From: a virus
DNA length: 32,417 nt
IMG/VR virus record: IMGVR_UViG_3300036652_002077
Location: 1 to 32,417 of that record
Strand: one strand, 5' to 3'
Shown: positions 14,879-23,153 of the stretch, piece by piece
Layout: every line of letters begins with the position of its first letter
How positions within the stretch are numbered: the first letter of the stretch is position 1
The notes under the pieces: generated by a model
Seen by the model: the letters and a program-made list of their open reading frames with translations, nothing else
Databases searched by the model: none
Told to the model about the DNA's origin: nothing
Position numbers and translations under genes: made by a program

Positions 14879-15438
14879 ACAGTTACAGTGGCTATGGCGA
14901 GGACAAGTGGATTTACGAGAATATCAATCCACCAACGGGTGTGTTCTGCGAAGTCGGCGCTTACGACGGCATTAGCTCGTCGAACACGCTGGCTTTTGAA
15001 CAAATCGGCTGGACCGGAATGCTGGTAGAGCCTGACCCGGCGAGTGCCGCCAAGTGCATTATTAGTCGCAAAGGGCCTGTTTGGTGCTGTGCCGCCGGTC
15101 GTGCGGGATTTCGACCATTCTTTCTCAACGAGGCTGACCGGGGAAGATCGAGTTTTGCGCAGTATGACGGCAAGGTTATCCCGGTCATCGTATGCCCATT
15201 GATCGAGCTTCTATTTCACGCCGGTTTAACGTCGCTAGACCTGCTTAGCATCGACACCGAGGGCACCGAATTGGAGGTTTGGGAAACTCTTGGTACCCAT
15301 CGGCCAAAGATCGTGATTATGGAATTCCTGACCTGGGGTAGCCCGCCTCGTGACAAAGAGATCGTTGAGCGCATGGTCGCCGATGGTTACCGCGAAGCCC
15401 ACCGCACCGAAGCCAACCTGATTTTTGTAAGGCGATGA
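14875..15438 (+). CDS. FkbM family SAM-dependent methyltransferase
   Basis: A 187-residue methyltransferase. The AdoMet-binding motif is FCEVGAYDGISSSNT (23-37), followed by FEQIGWTGMLVEPDP, where the acidic residue binds the ribose. The FkbM hallmark SIDTEGTELEVW follows at about 125-136, then IVIMEFL. FkbM proteins O-methylate sugars or polyketides. Length is short but contains the whole core. ATG 14875 overlaps the previous stop. In this cluster a sugar hydroxyl is the likely acceptor. Confidence 0.88.
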   Translation: MNSYSGYGEDKWIYENINPPTGVFCEVGAYDGISSSNTLAFEQIGWTGMLVEPDPASAAKCIISRKGPVWCCAAGRAGFRPFFLNEADRGRSSFAQYDGKVIPVIVCPLIELLFHAGLTSLDLLSIDTEGTELEVWETLGTHRPKIVIMEFLTWGSPPRDKEIVERMVADGYREAHRTEANLIFVRR

Positions 15439-16067
15439 AAACCCTGGATCAAATTGGCATCGAACAGCAAACCGACAAGGCGAGCCAGTTCAGCCGCACC
15501 TACGCTAAGCCACACGATTATCTGCGGCACATGGAGTTATTCTTTGCACCGCTGCGCGAAACGCCGATCAAGCTGGTTGAGATCGGTGTCGGTGGCGGGG
15601 AGTCGGTGCGAACGTGGTTGCAGTATTTTAAATGGGCGTGGGTGCTGGGCATAGACAATGTTCACGATACCAACCAATGGAACACCCCTAAGAAGTGGTC
15701 AGCGTCATCTGACAGCCGCGAGGTGGACGGGTACGACCGCTACGCCTTTATGGCGGCCGACCAAAACGACCCTGTGTTTTGGGCCTGTTTTGCTGCCGAC
15801 CTTGGCAAGACCGTGGATATCGCGATTGACGATGGCTCTCACGAGCCGCAAGGAATTATCACGAGTTTTAACGGCCTCTGGCCCCTGGTGAAGCCGGGCG
15901 GTTATTATTGCATCGAGGACCTTGGGTGCGGCTTTTCGAGCCCGTGTTTCCCAAGTCATTACGAGTGGCTCAATTCGCTGGTTAACGAAATAAACCGGGG
16001 CACCTTTGGTATCGATTCGATGTACTTCAGTAAAGAGTTGTGCGTGCTCAGAAAAGCGGGCATCTAA
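15435..16067 (+). CDS. class I SAM-dependent methyltransferase
   Basis: A 210-residue protein, ATG overlapping the previous TGA. The N-terminal pattern LDQIGIEQQTDKAS precedes KLVEIGVGGGESVRTWLQYF (AdoMet motif I) and VLGIDNVHD (acidic motif II). DIAIDDGSHEPQGI and LVKPGGYYCIEDLG follow. This arrangement matches methyltransferases that modify deoxysugars or glycosylated natural products (macrocin/TylF-like and cephalosporin hydroxylase-like groups). IDDGSH often marks metal-dependent O-methyltransfer. The C-terminus continues another 50 residues. It probably modifies the same glycan as its neighbours. Confidence 0.82.
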   Translation: MKTLDQIGIEQQTDKASQFSRTYAKPHDYLRHMELFFAPLRETPIKLVEIGVGGGESVRTWLQYFKWAWVLGIDNVHDTNQWNTPKKWSASSDSREVDGYDRYAFMAADQNDPVFWACFAADLGKTVDIAIDDGSHEPQGIITSFNGLWPLVKPGGYYCIEDLGCGFSSPCFPSHYEWLNSLVNEINRGTFGIDSMYFSKELCVLRKAGI

Positions 16068-16073
16068 CCCACT

Positions 16074-17372
16074 ATGTATCGCGAACACACACGCTGCAGG
16101 GCCTGCGGCTTTGGCCAGCAACCCAACCCAGGCGGTATCAAATCCGCGCCATCAAACGAGAGGCTGTTGCCCGTCTTCGATTTGGGCACGCAACCCCTCG
16201 CCAATGACTTCGCCAGGGACACCGACGAGCGCGCCGGGTTCGCGCCGCTCAAGGTGTTGCTCTGCCCGCGGTGCTCGCTCGCGCAGCTTTCGGTTGTGGT
16301 ACGGCCTGAGATCCTTTACCGCCACTACCTCTACGTCACCAGCCCGAGCGATACGATGCGGGCGCACTTCGACACGATTGCCCAAGGCATGGCCGCCGAG
16401 GCTGGCAGCAAACGGCTGCTCGAAATCGGCAGTAACGACGGCGCCTTCCTCGACTACCTCGCAGTTCGCGGCTGGCAGGTGATGGGAGTTGACCCGGCTG
16501 AAAACCTGTGCGCCAAAGCCAAAGAGAAGGCCCTGGACGTGGTTTGCGAGTACTGGGGCGCTCAAGCCGGCTCCAACCTGGCCGGGTTCAAACCGGGCAT
16601 CGTGCTCGCTCGACACGTTTTCTGCCACGTTGATGACTGGCGCGATTTCATTCGCGGCCTCGAATTGGTTGCGACCGACGACACCCTGGTTTGCATCGAA
16701 GTGCCATACGCGGCCGACCTGCTCAGCAAAGGCGAATTCGACACCATCTACCACGAGCACACCAGTTACCTCACGGTCAAGGCCATGTCGGCGCTCCTGG
16801 CCGAGAGCCGCTTCCGGTTGCACAAGGTTATTCACATGCCCATTCACGGCGGGGCCCTCTTTCTGATGTTGCGCACCAAAGGCCACGAGGCCCACCCGCA
16901 CAAGAGCGTGAGTGAGTTTATGAACCGCGAGGAGTGCGGAGAGGAGGCGTGGAAGACTTTTAATTACGAAGCAACGGTCAAAATCCGCAGTGTCATAAAC
17001 CTTGTTTGTAATCTTCGAGATCAGGGCAAACGAGTTGTTGGTTACGGCGCTTCGGCCAAATCAACGGTGTGGATCAATGCGTGCAGGTTCACCCGAAACC
17101 AAATCGAGGCGGTTTACGATTGCACCACCGAGAAGCTCTACCGGTGCATCCCAGGCACCGATATTCCCATCGCGCACGAGGGCGGTTTCTATGTCGATGG
17201 ACCCGATTACGCCATCTGCTTCGCTTGGAATTTCCGCGAGGAAATACTCGCCAAGCAGGCCAAATGGCTAAAGAGCGGTGGCAAATTCATCTTCCCGCAC
17301 CCGTCAATCGAGGTCGTAGGAGCCAACGGACCTATAGCGTTTGAACTTGCTACCGCACCAGCAGGGGTGTAA
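16074..17372 (+). CDS. sugar C-methyltransferase, TylCIII/NovU-like
   Basis: A 432-residue three-domain protein. The N-terminal zinc domain has CRACG and CPRC with the family mark FDLGTQPLANDF. The central AdoMet domain has LLEIGSNDGAFLDYL and VMGVDPAENL, then the conserved YHEHTSYL. The C-terminal domain includes VVGYGASAKSTVWIN and FIFPHP. This order (Methyltransf_13, _23, _14) is that of enzymes that add a C-methyl branch to NDP-4-keto-deoxysugars, as in mycarose or noviose synthesis. Full length matches the family. No genes making the NDP-sugar are present, so it must use a host-made intermediate. Confidence 0.9.
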   Translation: MYREHTRCRACGFGQQPNPGGIKSAPSNERLLPVFDLGTQPLANDFARDTDERAGFAPLKVLLCPRCSLAQLSVVVRPEILYRHYLYVTSPSDTMRAHFDTIAQGMAAEAGSKRLLEIGSNDGAFLDYLAVRGWQVMGVDPAENLCAKAKEKALDVVCEYWGAQAGSNLAGFKPGIVLARHVFCHVDDWRDFIRGLELVATDDTLVCIEVPYAADLLSKGEFDTIYHEHTSYLTVKAMSALLAESRFRLHKVIHMPIHGGALFLMLRTKGHEAHPHKSVSEFMNREECGEEAWKTFNYEATVKIRSVINLVCNLRDQGKRVVGYGASAKSTVWINACRFTRNQIEAVYDCTTEKLYRCIPGTDIPIAHEGGFYVDGPDYAICFAWNFREEILAKQAKWLKSGGKFIFPHPSIEVVGANGPIAFELATAPAGV

Positions 17373-17385
17373 AGCGGGTAACGCG

Positions 17386-18030
17386 ATGAACGCAACACAG
17401 CCAAAAGACCGCCGAGAATACTTTCGGTTGTGGCATTTGAGAAATCGAGAACGGAGGCTCGCCGCGCACAAATTGAGGTATCGAGCGAAATGGGCTGAAA
17501 TCCAAAGGCAGAACAAGACATACCACGAAGCGCATCCCGAGGTCGCAGAAAGGGCGAGGAAAAAATATTGGGCAGCAAATCAAGAGAAGTGCCGAGAGGC
17601 TAATCGCAAGTGGCGAGAAGAGAATCTAGAAGAGCAGCGATCAAGAGAACGGCTGGTTCGTAAAAAGGCATTTGCTAAAGATCCCGAAAAAATTCGCGCA
17701 GCTAATCGTGCATGGGCGGCTCGCAATAAGGACAAAATCCGGCTGCGCGATTTGCGCCGAAAGGCGTTGAAAAAAGGCGCGAGGGTAAATCTCGCCCACA
17801 TGCAAGAGTGGATGGATTCGGTGAAGTCAAAACGCACAGCGACTTGCTATTGGTGCGACAAAACCATTCTCAGTAAAGACCTTCATTTCGATCACATCGT
17901 TCCACTCTCCAAAGGCGGGGAGCACTCCGTTGAAAATCTTTGCGTTTCTTGCGAGGCGTGTAATTGCGCAAAGCAGGCAAAGTTGGTTACCGCCTGGGTG
18001 AGAGTCGGTCAGCAAACCCTAACATTATGA
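17386..18030 (+). CDS. HNH endonuclease with basic coiled-coil N-terminus
   Basis: A 214-residue HNH nuclease. The first 130 residues are very basic and helical with repeated AANRKWREEN / AANRAWAARN-type segments, probably a DNA-tracking or specificity region. The nuclease core is CYWCDK, DHIVPLSKGGEHSVENL and SCEACNCAK (about 160-200), with paired Cys for structural zinc. ATG 17386 is chosen; a frame extension upstream overlaps the C-methyltransferase. The gene ends in an ATGA overlap with the portal. It lies exactly between the sugar cassette and the portal, as expected for a homing element at a junction. Confidence 0.88.
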   Translation: MNATQPKDRREYFRLWHLRNRERRLAAHKLRYRAKWAEIQRQNKTYHEAHPEVAERARKKYWAANQEKCREANRKWREENLEEQRSRERLVRKKAFAKDPEKIRAANRAWAARNKDKIRLRDLRRKALKKGARVNLAHMQEWMDSVKSKRTATCYWCDKTILSKDLHFDHIVPLSKGGEHSVENLCVSCEACNCAKQAKLVTAWVRVGQQTLTL

Positions 18031-20384
18031 GATTTGACAAGGTTGGGACTTGCGAAGAATTGGTTTGGAATATGCGCCTTGCAGATCAACCGCGGGGCGA
18101 AAATCGCACCATCATCAATCGGCTCTACAACGGCGATCCGCCCTTCGACGAAGCCACCGCCGAAGAGAACCAGATCCAAATTAACCGTAACGACCTCGAA
18201 GGTGTCAACGCCATGTCCCAGGCCCGCCGCCAGTGGATGCAGGCGTTTTTGAGGCCCGGCAACAATTTCAGCGTCTCCTACGACAGCGGCCCGCCGCGCA
18301 AACGACGCGAGTGGGCCCACAGCGTCACCCGCCACTGTAACCGCGTGCTCAAGCGCTCGCGCAATTACATGGAGCAGAACCGCGGTACCGGCGCCAACGT
18401 GATGCTGCACGGTCCCGGCCCGGTGCTCTGGAAAGACCGGCGCTCGCCCGTCCCGAGGGTGCTGCCGATTTCCAGCGTGATGATCCCAAGTGAGACCGAC
18501 ATCGACTTCGACAACCTTTCGTATATCGCCTTCTTTCAGGAGTGGACGCCAGCGCAGCTTTACAGCCTCACTCACGGCGACCTGGTTGACCCTGGCTGGA
18601 ACATGCCGTTAGTCCAAGCGCAGTGGAAGTACGTGAGCGAGCAATACCAGAAGCAACCCAACGCCACCGCGTTCCAGTACATGCCCGAGCGCATTGAGGA
18701 ACTCATTAAGCAGGACATGGGCATGTGGGGCAGCGATGCGGTTCCCACAATCGATGTTTGGGATTTCTACTTCCGCGAGGGCGAGGATGGCGATGGCTGG
18801 TACCGCCGGGTGTTCCTCGACTGGGGCGTGGCGCAGTCCGAAGTCTATGGCTACAAAGACAAAATGCCTGACTCGCGCAACAAGGTGGGTGGCAAATTTC
18901 TTGGCACCGATAAGGACGGGCGCGGCGGCTTTCTCTACAGCTCGGGCAAACGAATGTTCGCCAAATCGCTTAACGAATTTTTTCACTGCCAGCACGGCGA
19001 TTGCTCGGCGGTGGCACCCTTCAAATACCATTCCGAGCGCTCGCTGGGCTGGATGCTCTGGGGTGTGTGTGACCTTGAGAACCGGTTGCACTGCAAGTTT
19101 TCCGAGGCGCTTTTCGAGTCGCTCATGTGGTTTTTCCGGGTGGCCAATAACGAGCAACTCACCCGGTTGCGCAAGGCTGACTTCCTGAATATGGGCGTTA
19201 TTCCCAATGGTGTTGAAATGCTTAAAGCCGCAGATCGTTACACGCCGGATGCTCAACTCACAACCATGGGCTTTGCTCGGTTTAAGCAGCTCATTTCCCA
19301 AAACTCGCCCGCGTTCACCCAGGATTTTGACAAGGGCGACACCGGCAAAGAGATGACGGCGACCGAAACCATGGCCCGGGTGAACGTCACTAACGCCCTG
19401 GTGTCCGGTTTGCTCTCGCTCGCCTACTTTTACGAAGAATTCAAAGACCGCGAAGTGCTGCGCCGGCTGTGCGTCAAGAACAACCCGCATCCGATGGCCC
19501 GCAAATTCCGAAAGGGCTGCCTTGAGGACGGTGTACCGCCGGAAATGCTGGACGTGGAGCGCATGGATGTGTCACGCGAGCGTGCGCTGGGCGGTGGCAA
19601 CAAGACTCTGGAAATGGCGCAAGTGCAGTTCCTGCAGGGCATTCGCAAGAACCTCGGGCCGGATGGCCAGCGCCGGGTTGACCATATCTCCATCGAATCG
19701 GCGACCGATGATGCGAATCTGGCCGAGGACCTCGCGCCGCTCGATGATCAGAAGATCGTTACCAACTCGATGCACGATGCGCAGCTCGCCACCGACCGGC
19801 TGATGCGCGGGTTGCCCTTCAGCGAGCGGCCGGAAATGGTTTACGAAGATTACGTCAAGGTGTGGATTGCGGATCTTACGCTGCTCATTCAAAAGAACGT
19901 CCAAAATGGCAACATGGCCACCATGGAACAGATCGCCGGGTACCAGAATGTAGGGCAGGAGATTGCCAAATTCCTCAAAATCATGTCTTCGGACCCTGAG
20001 GATAAAGATCGCGTCCAGAAGCACGCGAAAGACCTCAATGCCCTGATGAAGCTGGTCAAGGGCTTCGCGCAACGCCTGCAGCAGCAAATGAAGGCTGCGG
20101 CCAAACAAGGCGCGGGCGGGCCTGACCCGAAGGCTGCGGCTGCGGCTCAGTCCACCATGATGCTCGCGGGCGTCAAAGCGAAGGTGACAGCAGACAAAGC
20201 CGCGCAGTCCCAGGCGCAGAAGCAAATCGCTTTCGACCTGAAAGAACAACGCGCCGAGCGCGAGCACCACGCTACCTTGCGCCGGATGCAAACCGAGCAC
20301 TCTCTTGACCTGCTCACTGGCCACATTGAACGATTGGCTGAACTGAGCGGGCCGGAAGGCAACGGAAAACCAGAAAACCAGTAA
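18027..20384 (+). CDS. portal protein
   Basis: A 785-residue protein starting at ATG 18027 (ATGA overlap with the HNH stop). It forms the dodecameric ring through which DNA enters and leaves the capsid. Evidence is size, position upstream of scaffold and capsid genes, and portal-like content. The N-terminal domain has NRNDLEGVNAMSQARRQW; the stem/wing region includes SVMIPSETDIDFDN. A helical C-terminal third rich in Gln, Lys and Ala (RLQQQMKAAAKQG, KQIAFDLKEQRAEREH) resembles the barrel/crown extension of long podovirus-type portals. No catalytic motif is expected. Confidence is high for the role but not for a named family. Confidence 0.8.
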   Translation: MRFDKVGTCEELVWNMRLADQPRGENRTIINRLYNGDPPFDEATAEENQIQINRNDLEGVNAMSQARRQWMQAFLRPGNNFSVSYDSGPPRKRREWAHSVTRHCNRVLKRSRNYMEQNRGTGANVMLHGPGPVLWKDRRSPVPRVLPISSVMIPSETDIDFDNLSYIAFFQEWTPAQLYSLTHGDLVDPGWNMPLVQAQWKYVSEQYQKQPNATAFQYMPERIEELIKQDMGMWGSDAVPTIDVWDFYFREGEDGDGWYRRVFLDWGVAQSEVYGYKDKMPDSRNKVGGKFLGTDKDGRGGFLYSSGKRMFAKSLNEFFHCQHGDCSAVAPFKYHSERSLGWMLWGVCDLENRLHCKFSEALFESLMWFFRVANNEQLTRLRKADFLNMGVIPNGVEMLKAADRYTPDAQLTTMGFARFKQLISQNSPAFTQDFDKGDTGKEMTATETMARVNVTNALVSGLLSLAYFYEEFKDREVLRRLCVKNNPHPMARKFRKGCLEDGVPPEMLDVERMDVSRERALGGGNKTLEMAQVQFLQGIRKNLGPDGQRRVDHISIESATDDANLAEDLAPLDDQKIVTNSMHDAQLATDRLMRGLPFSERPEMVYEDYVKVWIADLTLLIQKNVQNGNMATMEQIAGYQNVGQEIAKFLKIMSSDPEDKDRVQKHAKDLNALMKLVKGFAQRLQQQMKAAAKQGAGGPDPKAAAAAQSTMMLAGVKAKVTADKAAQSQAQKQIAFDLKEQRAEREHHATLRRMQTEHSLDLLTGHIERLAELSGPEGNGKPENQ

Positions 20385-20387
20385 CTA

Positions 20388-20422
20388 TTGCAACGCTAAA
20401 TCGAATGTGATATACCGTTGCA
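20388..20422 (+). promoter_or_regulatory. promoter with inverted repeat before HNH gene
   Basis: TTGCAA (20388-20393) and TATACC (20411-20416) are separated by exactly 17 bases. TGCAACG (20389-20395) and CGTTGCA (20416-20422) form a 7-bp inverted repeat overlapping both boxes. The predicted start site falls on or beside the GTG at 20423, so the transcript would be nearly leaderless. Confidence 0.45.
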
Positions 20423-20851
20423 GTGCGTCAGTGTAAAAAGTGCAGACAGCTCAAGCCGATTTCAGAGTTCTACGTCAAAAGCACGAGAAATAGGGTGTGG
20501 AGCTGCCACGCGTGCAAAGAATGCGTTAAAGCTTATGAACGAAAACGCCACCAAACTTGGTACAGGGACAAGCACCGACAGATTCAAAAAAAATACCATC
20601 GAAAGCTCAAATTGGAACTGGTTCAGGCGTACGGCGGTAAATGCAAATGCTGTGGCGAAAATCGGTTCGAATTTTTGCAAATTGATCACATCAATGGCGG
20701 TGGCCTAAAGCACCGTCGCACTCTGACAATCCATATGTCGGCGCACCTTAAAAAGCTGGGTTACCCAAAACAAGGATACCGATTGTTGTGCGCCAACTGC
20801 AACTCGTCGCTCGGGTTATATGGATACTGCCCCCATGAAAATCATCATTGA
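20423..20851 (+). CDS. HNH endonuclease (third copy)
   Basis: A 142-residue HNH protein with GTG start. The N-terminus has a zinc finger CKKC...CHACKEC. The nuclease core is CKCCGENRFEFLQIDHINGG followed by H-R, GYRLLCANCNSSLG and YGYCPH, the usual pattern of phage HNH proteins with IDH as the catalytic step. No ribosome binding site precedes the GTG, and a promoter ends at the start codon, so it may be expressed from a leaderless mRNA. It lies between portal and small structural-module genes and is probably a mobile insertion. Confidence 0.86.
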   Translation: MRQCKKCRQLKPISEFYVKSTRNRVWSCHACKECVKAYERKRHQTWYRDKHRQIQKKYHRKLKLELVQAYGGKCKCCGENRFEFLQIDHINGGGLKHRRTLTIHMSAHLKKLGYPKQGYRLLCANCNSSLGLYGYCPHENHH

Positions 20852-21278
20852 GACCATTCCTCACGCTTCCCATCGTTATAGCACCGTAGGCGATTGGTAC
20901 ACCCGAACCGAGATGGTGGAGTCATCTCGTATCGATGACACGAGCGCCACTTCGAAAGAGGTCCTGCACATTCGAGTCAGCCAGGAACTTGCTGACCAAA
21001 ACCCGCTCTTCGCCGTCCTTGTAGCCGTTCACGAATTGGTTGAGCAGCAGCTTTGCGCTCACGATGGCGTGACTGAGCAGGCAGTTGATGAATTCGACAA
21101 AAAATTCGAAGCCGACCGCGAAGCCGGTTTGCACGGGGAAACCGATGAGCCTGGGGATGCTTCCGATGCTCCCTACCGCGTTCAACATGGTGTAGCCAGT
21201 GGGGTAGAGCGGCTTTTGGGCGCGCTCCTGGGCGTGGACTGGAACAAATACGATGAAGCCGTCAATGCGCTGCCGTGA
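20835..21278 (+). CDS. conserved phage protein with HELVE motif
   Basis: A 147-residue protein starting at ATG 20835, overlapping the HNH stop by 17 bases. The segment ETIPHASHRYSTVGDWYT followed by HIRVS and VAVHELVEQQLC matches a common phage family of unknown role. HELVE places His-Glu and a second Glu on one helix turn, like a gluzincin-type partial metal site (HExxE), but no third ligand is clear. VDEFDKKFE and a C-terminal VERLLGALLGVDWNKYDEAV complete the family pattern. Enzyme activity is not demonstrated. Confidence 0.7.
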   Translation: MKIIIETIPHASHRYSTVGDWYTRTEMVESSRIDDTSATSKEVLHIRVSQELADQNPLFAVLVAVHELVEQQLCAHDGVTEQAVDEFDKKFEADREAGLHGETDEPGDASDAPYRVQHGVASGVERLLGALLGVDWNKYDEAVNALP

Positions 21279-21460
21279 ACTGGATCAAAAAACTATTTTG
21301 CCGAGTCCATATCCATTCGTGGTCTAAGTGGAAAACTAACCCCGGTTGGAAAAGTATCTGGGCACAAGAACGGCACTGCATGACGCAAGGGTGCGATACG
21401 CGTCAATTCCGCCGAGTCAGGAGAGGCCCGCCGCCTCCTTGTTGTTGTGAAATGGATTAG
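21275..21460 (+). CDS. small basic His/Cys protein
   Basis: A 61-residue protein with a GTG start overlapping the previous TGA. HIHSWSKW, followed by RHCMTQGCDTRQFR, suggests a small zinc-binding fold with two Cys and two His, and the tail is PPPPCCCEMD. Several Trp residues and high basic charge are notable. No family recognised; real by coupling and composition. Confidence 0.5.
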   Translation: MNWIKKLFCRVHIHSWSKWKTNPGWKSIWAQERHCMTQGCDTRQFRRVRRGPPPPCCCEMD

Positions 21461-21464
21461 CGCC

Positions 21465-21677
21465 ATGAGAACCTTTTACGCTGGATCGTGGCGGCACCGA
21501 CATGGGGATTCGGATTTGACTGATCGCTGGTCTTACAGCATTCGCAAACTCAAAGGCTTCATATTGGGAGTTGGCTACGGGAAAGGCGGTAAGCTCTCGC
21601 CCCCGTTTGTGATGCTCTACCTTGGTTTTTGGTACGTCCTATTCGTGAAAGACGCGCCTTTAATTCCAGACCCGTGA
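21465..21677 (+). CDS. small hypothetical protein, possible membrane segment
   Basis: A 70-residue protein starting at ATG 21465; a GTG at 21447 would overlap the preceding gene. It is aromatic-rich, with a basic N-terminal half (SWRHRHGDSDL) and a hydrophobic stretch FVMLYLGFWYVLFV near the C-terminus that could span or anchor to a membrane. The end overlaps the ATP-grasp-like gene by four bases. No recognised family. Confidence 0.5.
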   Translation: MRTFYAGSWRHRHGDSDLTDRWSYSIRKLKGFILGVGYGKGGKLSPPFVMLYLGFWYVLFVKDAPLIPDP

Positions 21678-22987
21678 AAGAACTTAGCGAAATCACTTGC
21701 TGCTTTATCGACCATAGCGGGCTCTACCAACCCCTGGCCGAGTGCCTCGCCGAGTCGTACAAGCGGGTGCTCTACTACGACCCAAACGCTGAGGATTCCG
21801 AGACCGTCAATGATGACGTGATCGGCGATGAGTTTCCCGACAACCCGCGTTTCGAGCGCATTGATGACTACTGGCTGCGCAAGAAGGAGATTGACCTCTT
21901 CGTGGTGCCCGACTCCAAGCACGCGGGCGAGCAAATCGAGCTGCAATCCCAGGGTTACCCGGTGTGGGGCTCCTTCCGCTCCATCTTCCTCGAAAAGTCC
22001 CGCGAGACCTTCGTGCGCGTGCTGCATGACCTCGGGTTGGAAGTGCCGAAATACAAGCAAATCATCGGCATCGACGCGCTACAGGAATACCTCAAGCCGC
22101 GAGAGAACCAGATCGTCAAAATCTCGAAGAACCGCCGCACAATGGAGACCAAGAAATGGTCTTCGTGGGATGAGGATGAAGCCTGGCTCGACATGCAGCG
22201 CGTGAAGTTTGGCGGGGTTAAAAACCTCCAGCCGTTCCTCGTGTTCGAGGCCATCGACAAAGACGCTTTCGAAATTGGGTTCGACACCTACCAGATCCGA
22301 GGGAAGCTGCCGCGTCACATGCTCGACGGGTACGAGGGCAAGGACAACTGCTACTTTGCCGCTTTCAAACCGATTGAGGATATGCCCGAGCAATCCCGAG
22401 CCGTGCTCGAAGCTTTCCGGCCAGTACTCGAGCGAGCTGGGCACGCCAACTTCTGGACGATGGAGATCCGCGATATTGTTGAGCACTTCTTTCCCATCGA
22501 CGGCACTCCCCGCGGCCCGATGCCTGGCACTGGCTCACAAATCGAGCTCTACAAGAATCTGCCTATCATCATCGCCGCTGGCGCAGAGGGTGAACTGGTC
22601 GAACCGGAGGCCAAAGGCAAATTCGTGTGCGAAGTCGCGCTCTGCAAAAAGGGCTGTGACATGATGTGGCGCAGCACGCGGGTACCCGATGAACTCAAGC
22701 GCTGGATGAAGCTGAGCGGTGTCTGCCGAGTCAATGGCCGGTCGTGGTTGCCATATCGGGTGAACGATGACGAGGGTATCGGCTGGCTGGTCGCCATAGG
22801 GTATACACCCAAGGAAGTGATTGGTAAGATCCTCGAGTACAAGGACAAACTTCCGCCCGGTGTGGACTGCTCGACCGAGAGCCTTGTTGATTTGCTCAAG
22901 GAAATCCACAAAGCTGAGGCCGAGGGCATCGAGTTTACCGAAGAGGAAGTCCCCGAGCCTGAAAGCGTGGTTGCCGATGGAGAGTAA
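21674..22987 (+). CDS. ATP-grasp-like phage protein
   Basis: A 437-residue protein starting at GTG 21674 (overlap with the previous TGA). It matches a phage family I recognise by its layout: an N-terminal Rossmann-like region with VLYYDPNAEDSE and DLFVVPDSKHAGEQIELQ, a lid with QIVKISKNRRTMETKKW, and a core with FLVFEAIDKDAFEIGFDTYQ, FAAFKPIEDMPEQ, FWTMEIR and a PIDGTPR loop where metal ligands would lie. Such proteins are related to ATP-grasp ligases, which join carboxylates to amines or thiols using ATP. The substrate is unknown; peptide or virion-protein modification is possible. Placement within the structural region is noteworthy. Confidence 0.65.
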   Translation: MKELSEITCCFIDHSGLYQPLAECLAESYKRVLYYDPNAEDSETVNDDVIGDEFPDNPRFERIDDYWLRKKEIDLFVVPDSKHAGEQIELQSQGYPVWGSFRSIFLEKSRETFVRVLHDLGLEVPKYKQIIGIDALQEYLKPRENQIVKISKNRRTMETKKWSSWDEDEAWLDMQRVKFGGVKNLQPFLVFEAIDKDAFEIGFDTYQIRGKLPRHMLDGYEGKDNCYFAAFKPIEDMPEQSRAVLEAFRPVLERAGHANFWTMEIRDIVEHFFPIDGTPRGPMPGTGSQIELYKNLPIIIAAGAEGELVEPEAKGKFVCEVALCKKGCDMMWRSTRVPDELKRWMKLSGVCRVNGRSWLPYRVNDDEGIGWLVAIGYTPKEVIGKILEYKDKLPPGVDCSTESLVDLLKEIHKAEAEGIEFTEEEVPEPESVVADGE

Positions 22988-23153
22988 ATTCAAACGCAAA
23001 CGTCAGATCCGTATGGGATTCTCACGAGTCCGTTACCGAGTGATGACCCATGAGAACGGTCAAAAGTGGGACGTGCCCGAAACCGAGGATTTGAGGAAGC
23101 ATGATCCCGAGCGCTGGAAGCATACTTTTGTGAGAATATCGACCGATGAATGA
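22977..23153 (+). CDS. small basic hypothetical protein
   Basis: A 58-residue protein starting at ATG 22977, ten bases inside the end of the preceding gene. It is basic at the start (KFKRKRQIR) and has a short strand-rich centre (FSRVRYRVMTHENGQKW), then a charged helix (EDLRKHDPERWKHTF). The longer frame to the left is a shadow of the ATP-grasp-like gene. Coupled to the next gene at its TGA. No recognised domain. Confidence 0.5.
   Translation: MESKFKRKRQIRMGFSRVRYRVMTHENGQKWDVPETEDLRKHDPERWKHTFVRISTDE

Noticed and set aside
18609-19490. Minus-strand 293-codon frame opposite the portal gene
   Set aside because: Shadow frame; the plus strand encodes a continuous 785-residue protein.
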